Positions 56,820 to 64,000 of a DNA stretch of 64,000 nucleotides are shown here, piece by piece (positions within the stretch are counted from its first letter, which is position 1; each line of letters begins with the position of its first letter). The stretch lies in NCBI RefSeq assembly GCF_004795855.1, contig NZ_CP039252.1, positions 124,001-188,000 on the forward strand. The letters are read 5' to 3'. The position numbers and the translations under genes are program-made. Under the pieces are notes generated by a model. That model was not told the DNA's origin, searched no databases, and saw nothing but the letters and a program-made list of their open reading frames with translations. This DNA is from Hydrogenophaga sp. PAMC20947. GTDB lineage: Bacteria > Pseudomonadota > Gammaproteobacteria > Burkholderiales > Burkholderiaceae_C.

Positions 56820-56960
56820 GGAAGGGATGGTCTCCGAGGGAGTTGCTTCATTTTTGGGCAGCGGACATGCTAGCATCCCAGAGCATGGGTCAGTTACCAA
56901 ACAGGTACCAAGACCGAGCCGTTCCGTCATGGGGCGTTGATATTTTTTTGATTTTTGCCT

Positions 56961-57941
56961 GTGTCTATTTCAAGCCCAACCGCCTCAAGCGTCTTTGTGT
57001 CGCTGTCCATCACCATCGCGACCCGCGAGAGCCGGCTTGCCCTGTGGCAAGCCGAGCACGTCAAAGCCCTGCTTGAAGGCCTGGGTCACCGGGTGAGTTT
57101 GTTGGGCATGACCACCAAAGGCGATCAGATTCTGGATCGAAGCCTCTCCAAGGTGGGTGGAAAGGGGCTCTTTGTGAAGGAGCTCGAAGTGGCTCTCGAA
57201 GAAGGGCGTGCCGATATCGCGGTCCATTCGCTCAAGGATGTCCCCATGGACCTGCCTGAGGGGTTTGCGCTCGCTTGTGTGATGGAGCGAGAAGACCCAC
57301 GTGATGCCTGGGTGTCGCCAGGTTGTGCGACGCTGGCCGATTTGCCTTCCGGTGCTGTGGTGGGTACATCCAGCTTGCGGCGTCTGGTCTTGCTGCGCGC
57401 TGCGCTGGATCAACTGGGTCGGTCCGACGTGCGCATCGAACCTCTGCGCGGCAATCTGGATACCCGCTTGCGCAAGCTGGACGAAGGCGGCTACCACGCG
57501 ATCGTGCTGGCAGCGGCCGGGCTCAAGCGGTTGGGACTGGAGAACCGCATCCGCGCAGTCTTTGAACCCGACCAGTCGTTGCCCGCAGCAGGTCAGGGGG
57601 CGCTCGGGATCGAGGTGCGAGCTGACCGCACCGATTTGATGGGGGCGCTGGCGCCTCTGATCCACTGGCCTAGCTGGTTCAGGGTGGCGGCCGAGCGCAC
57701 GGTGTCTCGCGCCATGGGTGGGAGCTGTTCCATGCCGCTGGCGGCCTATTCGGACTGGGATGCGGTCAGCCCTGAGCAGCTGCGTCTGGACGCGGCCTGG
57801 GGAGACCCTGAAGGCCATGCACCGCTGGTGCGCGTGGGCGCTCAGGGTGAGGTGACTTCTCTCGAGCAAGCCGAGGCCCTGGGCATGCGGGTCACGCAAG
57901 CTTTGCAGGCTGCTGGTGCCCCCAGTCCCGCGCAGGGCTGA
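56961..57941 (+). CDS. hemC: Porphobilinogen deaminase (hydroxymethylbilane synthase)
   Basis: 326 residues. It polymerises four porphobilinogen units to hydroxymethylbilane. Motifs: [58 protein letters not shown] and the dipyrromethane-cofactor Cys in [12 protein letters not shown]. Start uncertain: GTG 56961 is used; TTG 56955 and GTG 56997 are in frame. First of four closely packed heme genes. Confidence 0.94.
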   Translation: MSISSPTASSVFVSLSITIATRESRLALWQAEHVKALLEGLGHRVSLLGMTTKGDQILDRSLSKVGGKGLFVKELEVALEEGRADIAVHSLKDVPMDLPEGFALACVMEREDPRDAWVSPGCATLADLPSGAVVGTSSLRRLVLLRAALDQLGRSDVRIEPLRGNLDTRLRKLDEGGYHAIVLAAAGLKRLGLENRIRAVFEPDQSLPAAGQGALGIEVRADRTDLMGALAPLIHWPSWFRVAAERTVSRAMGGSCSMPLAAYSDWDAVSPEQLRLDAAWGDPEGHAPLVRVGAQGEVTSLEQAEALGMRVTQALQAAGAPSPAQG

Positions 57942-57949
57942 GAAGGGCG

Positions 57950-58828
57950 ATGAGCGTCGTTTCGGAGATGACCCTTCCTCGTTTGCAGCGGCTGATGGTC
58001 ACGCGGCCTGACGCTGATGCGTTGCTCTGGACCCGTTCGCTGATGGACCGGGGTTGGCCTGCGCTGGCCTTGCCTCTGATCGCCATTGGGCCACCCCGCT
58101 CGCCGGAAGTTCAGCGTGCCCTCAGCCGTGCGCGAGCCCAATGGCTGACTTGGAATGCGCTGATGTTTGTCAGCGGCGCCGCCGTGAAGCATTTTTTCTC
58201 CACTGAGGTGTCCGCGCCCGCCCCGGGGCAACTGGTGGAAACCCGTTTCTGGGCGCCTGGCCCCGGCACGGCTCGTTCGTTGGCTCAGGCGCTGGCATCG
58301 CACGGCGTTGAGCCGGCGCGCATGGATTCCCCGTCGGCCGATGCGCCACAATTTGACTCCGAGGCCTTGTGGCCCGTGGTTCGAGGCCAGCTTCGACCTG
58401 GCAGCCGGGTGTTGGTCGTGCGAGGCTCCTCTGATCCGCTTGAAGGAACCGCGCCCCGGCTTCAGGACACACCGGCACAGGCGGGACAAGGCCGGGACTG
58501 GCTGATGGGGCAGTGTGAGGCCGCAGGCGCCACGGTGGATGCCTGTGTGGCGTACGAACGCTGTTCCCCGACATGGTCTCCCGCCGAGCTCGCGCTGGCC
58601 GCTGCCGCTGCTGAACCCGGCAGTCTCTGGCTGTTCAGCAGTTCCGAAGCTTTGCAGCACCTGCAACAGGCACTCCCGAATGCCGACTGGTCCTCGTCCA
58701 GCGCGCTGGTCACCCATCCCCGTATTGCACAAGCCGCCCGCTCAGCGGGCTTTCTGGATGTTCAAGAATCCCGCCCATCTTTGGATGATGTGGTGCGGGC
58801 TCTAAAATCCCACTGGAGCTCCCCATGA
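57950..58828 (+). CDS. hemD: Uroporphyrinogen-III synthase
   Basis: 292 residues. HemD sequences diverge widely, but VTRPDADALLWTRSLMDRG with LPLIAIGPP at the start, FVSGAAVKHFF, RSLAQALASHGVEP and the C-terminal WLFSSSEALQHL with VTHPRIAQAARSAGFL fit its two-domain cyclase fold. It closes and inverts ring D of hydroxymethylbilane. It starts 8 bp after hemC; its end overlaps the next start (ATGA). Position between hemC and hemX makes the call firm. Confidence 0.9.
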   Translation: MSVVSEMTLPRLQRLMVTRPDADALLWTRSLMDRGWPALALPLIAIGPPRSPEVQRALSRARAQWLTWNALMFVSGAAVKHFFSTEVSAPAPGQLVETRFWAPGPGTARSLAQALASHGVEPARMDSPSADAPQFDSEALWPVVRGQLRPGSRVLVVRGSSDPLEGTAPRLQDTPAQAGQGRDWLMGQCEAAGATVDACVAYERCSPTWSPAELALAAAAAEPGSLWLFSSSEALQHLQQALPNADWSSSSALVTHPRIAQAARSAGFLDVQESRPSLDDVVRALKSHWSSP

Positions 58829-60045
58829 ACAATTCCACCCCAGACACCTCTTCTTCCGCGCCTGCCGTACCCGATTCGACCCCCGTCGCTTCGCCGTCTC
58901 CAGCGCCGGTCTTGCATCCGCCAGCCACAAACCCACCTGCACCTAGATCGGGTGGCGTGTGGCTGGGCATATTGGCCTTGTTGCTGGCTGTAGGCGCCCT
59001 GGTCGCCGCAGGAATGTTGTGGCAGCGGTTGGGGTTTACTCAAGAAGAACTGGCCCGCCGAAGCCAGGAAAGCACCACGCAGGTCGGGGAAGCGCGTGCG
59101 CTGGCCGGTCAGGCTGAAGCGCTGACGCACGAGCTGAAAGCCAGGCTGTCGGTGGCGGAGGTCAAACTCTCTGAAGTGAGTTTGCAACGCAGTCAGCTCG
59201 AAGAGTTGATGCTCAGCCTCTCGCGCTCGCGCGACGACAATCTGGTGCAAGACATCGAGTCGGCCCTGCGTCTGGCCTTGCAGCAAACCCAGTTGACTGG
59301 CAGTGCCCAGCCTTTGCTGTCTGCTTTGCAGGCGGCGGATCAACGCATAGGCCGAGCAGCACAGCCACGCCTCAATCCCGTGCAACGGGCCATCGCCCGG
59401 GACATCGAGCGCATCCAGAGTGCGTCGTTGACCGATGTGCCTTCCTTGGTTCGCCGCCTTGATGAGCTTTCGCGCCAGGCCGATGTTTGGCCCATGCTGA
59501 ATCAGCCAGCCTCGTTGGCGGTGACCAAAGCCAGCCAAGTTGCTGCCACGACTTCCGATGTGGTGGCCGCCTCCGACGCTGCCACCGAAGTTTCAGCCAA
59601 TGAAAGTTCACCACAGCCAGAGCAAAAGTCGACTGCCGTTGCCTCGGCTCCAGGTTGGGCGCGCATCACGCAGACTTGGCGCAGTTTCTGGCGCCGGGTG
59701 TGGGTCGCTGTGACGCACAACGGCCGTGAGCTGGTGCGTGTGAGTCGCATCGATAAACCTGAGGCTGCGTTGCTGGCGCCCGAACAGGCTTTCTTCTTGC
59801 GCGAAAACATCAAGCTGCGTTTGCTCAATGCCCGCCTGGGATTGCTGGCGCGCCAGACCGAGGCGGCCCAGGCCGACCTTGCTTCCACGTCCAAGACCCT
59901 CGAGCACTATTTTGAGGTGGACAATTCGTCTGTGACCGCTGCTTTGGTCACGCTGGCTGAATTGAGCACCGAATTGTCGGCTTCGGAGCTGCCCGGCCCT
60001 GACGAGAGTCTGGCTGCGTTGGCGACGGCCGCTGGAGGTCGATGA
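58825..60045 (+). CDS. hemX: HemX family membrane protein
   Basis: 406 residues. Pro/Ser/Ala-rich cytoplasmic N-terminus, one membrane helix (about 52-72, LGILALLLAVGALVAAGMLW), then a long coiled coil (LARRSQESTTQVGEARA; LARQTEAAQADLAS) and the HemX segment RVWVAVTHNGRELVRVSRID with EAALLAPEQAFFLRENIKLRLLNARLGLL. Often named uroporphyrin-III C-methyltransferase, but it lacks that enzyme's SAM-binding domain; a scaffold role in heme synthesis is more likely. Overlaps both neighbours by 4 bp. Confidence 0.9.
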   Translation: MNNSTPDTSSSAPAVPDSTPVASPSPAPVLHPPATNPPAPRSGGVWLGILALLLAVGALVAAGMLWQRLGFTQEELARRSQESTTQVGEARALAGQAEALTHELKARLSVAEVKLSEVSLQRSQLEELMLSLSRSRDDNLVQDIESALRLALQQTQLTGSAQPLLSALQAADQRIGRAAQPRLNPVQRAIARDIERIQSASLTDVPSLVRRLDELSRQADVWPMLNQPASLAVTKASQVAATTSDVVAASDAATEVSANESSPQPEQKSTAVASAPGWARITQTWRSFWRRVWVAVTHNGRELVRVSRIDKPEAALLAPEQAFFLRENIKLRLLNARLGLLARQTEAAQADLASTSKTLEHYFEVDNSSVTAALVTLAELSTELSASELPGPDESLAALATAAGGR

Positions 60046-61358
60046 TGGTCGGGCACAAACAAGGTGGCGCCATGCGCAGCGTGTTCTGGTTGCTTGGTCT
60101 GGCAGGCATCGCTGTCGCATTGGCCTTGCTGGTGGGGCGCAACCAGGCTTTGGTGAGCCTTTTCTGGGCGCCTTACCGGTTCGATGTCTCGTTCAATCTG
60201 GTGCTCTTCGGGTTGATCACGGGGTTCGTGCTTGTCTATCTCGCGTTGCGGGCCATTGCCCTGCTGAGGGATCTGCCCGGTCAGGCCCAACGGTGGCGAG
60301 CGCAGCAAATCGAGCGTGCCGCCGTGGCGGGTGTGCTGGATGCGCTTTCGCAGCAATTGTCCGGCCGGTTCGTCAGGGCTCAGGCCGCAGGCCTGAGTGC
60401 ACTGGAGCAGCTCAAGGTGTCGCCCGGGACGCCGTTGCCCAAACGAGAGCAGATGCAAATGCTGGCGCATTTGCTGGTGGCCGAGAGCGCGCAGTCCCTG
60501 CAAAACCATACCTTGCGCGACGAACACCTTCAAGCTGCGATGACGCCGTCTCTGGTGGCCTCTTCGCCCGATGCCCATGAAGGCGCTTTGTTGCGGGCAG
60601 CTCGCTGGGCCGTGGAGGACCGGGATACCGAGGTGGCGCGTGCCCGCCTGGCCGAGCTGCCGCAAGGTGCGGCTCGCCGGATACAGGCGTTGCGGTTGAA
60701 GCTTCGTGTGGCACGGATGGAGGGCAGCACCGCCGAGGCGCTGGAGACGTCCCGTCTGCTGGCCAAACACCGGGCGTTCTCGCCCGAAGTCGCAGTGAGT
60801 ATTGTGAGAGGACTGGCGTTGGACGCCTTGCGGGAGGCACACGATGTGTCTCAATTGCGTCGCGTATGGGAAAAACTGGATGCCAGTGAACGCGCCATGC
60901 CTGAAATCGGTCTGGCCGCTGCCCAGCGAGCCCACCAATTGTCCAAGGCTCCCGGTGTTCAAGGCGAAATCGACCACAAAAACACAGGCGATCTGGTCCT
61001 TCGGTGGCTGGATCCTGTTTGGGCACAATTCGCCCAGCTGGATGCTTCGCTGCAAAAGCAGTTGGTGTTGATGCTGGAGCCAGGATTGTCGACCTTGGAT
61101 GCAGATTGGCTGGCGCGCCTGGAGCAAGCACAGCGGCAGTGGCCGAACAATGCCAACCTCCAGTATCTGGCAGGGCAGGCCTGCATGCAGCGACAGCTGT
61201 GGGGCAAGGCCGCCCAGTTGCTCGGGCAGGCCAGCCATGGCCTCAAAGACGCGGGCTTGTTGCGCCGAACCTGGCGGTCCATGGCCGCTTTGGCGGAAGA
61301 GCGGGGCGACGCAATCGCAGCGCAACAGGCCTGGAAAAAGGCCGCGCTGCTGGACTGA
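60042..61358 (+). CDS. hemY: HemY family heme-biosynthesis-associated membrane protein
   Basis: 438 residues: two N-terminal membrane helices (VFWLLGLAGIAVALALLVG; FNLVLFGLITGFVLVYLALRAI), then TPR-like helical repeats filling the rest (for example LGLAAAQRAHQLSKAPG, YLAGQACMQRQLWGKAAQLLG). This is the proteobacterial HemY, not the Bacillus protoporphyrinogen oxidase of the same name. Its exact biochemical role is unknown; it is regularly found after hemX. ATG 60042 overlaps the hemX stop (ATGA). Confidence 0.92.
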   Translation: MMVGHKQGGAMRSVFWLLGLAGIAVALALLVGRNQALVSLFWAPYRFDVSFNLVLFGLITGFVLVYLALRAIALLRDLPGQAQRWRAQQIERAAVAGVLDALSQQLSGRFVRAQAAGLSALEQLKVSPGTPLPKREQMQMLAHLLVAESAQSLQNHTLRDEHLQAAMTPSLVASSPDAHEGALLRAARWAVEDRDTEVARARLAELPQGAARRIQALRLKLRVARMEGSTAEALETSRLLAKHRAFSPEVAVSIVRGLALDALREAHDVSQLRRVWEKLDASERAMPEIGLAAAQRAHQLSKAPGVQGEIDHKNTGDLVLRWLDPVWAQFAQLDASLQKQLVLMLEPGLSTLDADWLARLEQAQRQWPNNANLQYLAGQACMQRQLWGKAAQLLGQASHGLKDAGLLRRTWRSMAALAEERGDAIAAQQAWKKAALLD

Positions 61359-61810
61359 GATCGCCAGGCCAGGCTTTCCTGAGCAAGGCGCTCGGTGGTG
61401 CGCCTTACATTGGGGTTCAGCCCCGTCAGGATTTCCGTTCGAGCTGCGCCTGTTGGCGTCTTTCAAGTGGCTTGGATGGCGTGGTGAATGCTCCAATGAG
61501 CCGCGTTCATACGATGGGGTCGTTCGAATGTTTCTGCGCACAGTGCCGACGTCCTGGCTGCGCGCTGGCCTTGCGGCCACCACGTCGTGCCCGAAGTTCC
61601 CCTCAAGCTGAATGCGGATACTTGGCGATGCAACAACGAAGGGATGTGAAGCCGCCCATGACGGGGTGAGGATCTGACCGCATCAGCCCTGTGGTTTGTT
61701 CGGTGGACGCCCGGTGAGACTCTCTCGAAGGAGCACTGAGCCCATGAAAAAGCCCGGCATCGCCGGGCTTTTTCATGGGTGACCAGTGAGCCTCAGCGGC
61801 TCACCTGTGG
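61359..61810. other. Intergenic region between hemY and rne
   Basis: About 450 bases between convergent genes. No gene is supported; open frames here are short and unlike known proteins. It holds the strong hairpin at 61741-61779. Confidence 0.5.
61741..61779. terminator. Bidirectional intrinsic terminator between hemY and rne
   Basis: An 18-bp perfect inverted repeat (arms 61741-61758 and 61762-61779, core GCCCGGC-ATC-GCCGGGC flanked by A5/T5). It has a T-run on each strand and lies 31 bp before the rne stop, so it can serve both genes. Confidence 0.9.

Positions 61811-64000
<2,190 letters not shown>

Noticed and set aside
54717..56873. Plus-strand open frame of about 718 residues opposite ppc
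   Set aside because: A by-product of high GC; no domain is seen and ppc has all its catalytic motifs on the minus strand.

Overview
The window is a high-GC chromosomal segment from a betaproteobacterium, most likely order Burkholderiales, family Comamonadaceae (a Hydrogenophaga/Polaromonas-like organism). The basis is gene content, not a search: a benzoyl-CoA epoxidation (box) cluster, the hemC-hemD-hemX-hemY operon divergent from ppc, serS-ispH-fkpB with radC, a tryptophanyl-tRNA synthetase with a C-terminal extension, and an RNase E with an Ala-Pro/Arg-rich tail. No phage, transposase, integrase or CRISPR array was seen.

Layout. 1-5.2 kb is accessory: a solitary giant DUF4132 protein, a small membrane protein and a small hypothetical. 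5.2-13.5 kb holds an iron-dependent oxygenase-like gene with an apparent frameshift, a signal-less ModA-like protein divergent from a solitary ParB-like protein, YccF, a coupled amidohydrolase / YtkA-like / di-heme peroxidase operon, an EVE protein and a PCMH/VAO-type flavoprotein. 13.5-20.6 kb has a soluble hybrid kinase, a Bcr/CflA exporter, a lipoprotein hydrolase, DUF2889, a beta-lactamase-fold esterase and a PACE exporter.

20.7-29.8 kb is the most interesting system: five tightly coupled genes encoding a TonB-dependent receptor, a YfiR-family periplasmic protein, a hybrid histidine kinase whose N-terminus looks like a CHASE8 sensor, a single-domain receiver, and a 1250-residue Hpt-REC-PAS-GAF-PAS-PAS-kinase-REC protein. 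It looks like the YfiB-YfiR-YfiN input logic re-wired from a diguanylate cyclase to a phosphorelay, with a TonB receptor as the outer-membrane partner.

29.8-37.6 kb is the aerobic benzoyl-CoA pathway: benzoate-CoA ligase divergent from boxR, then boxC, boxB and boxA. Two TGCA-N6-TGCA sites sit where a BoxR operator is expected. From 34.4 to 41.3 kb, four copies of a structured intergenic repeat follow boxC, boxB, upp and an orphan FtsX-like permease; base changes on both sides of their stems compensate each other.

37.7-56.8 kb is mostly core: upp, the permease, truncated hemoglobin, Smr, RadC, FkpB, IspH, SerS, tRNA-Ser(CGA), a kinase/regulator pair, TrpS, a site-2 protease, a Sua5-family protein, a DMT transporter, a PHP phosphatase and PEP carboxylase. 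57.0-61.4 kb is the heme operon, closed by a long perfect-hairpin terminator shared with rne, whose 5' end runs off the right edge.
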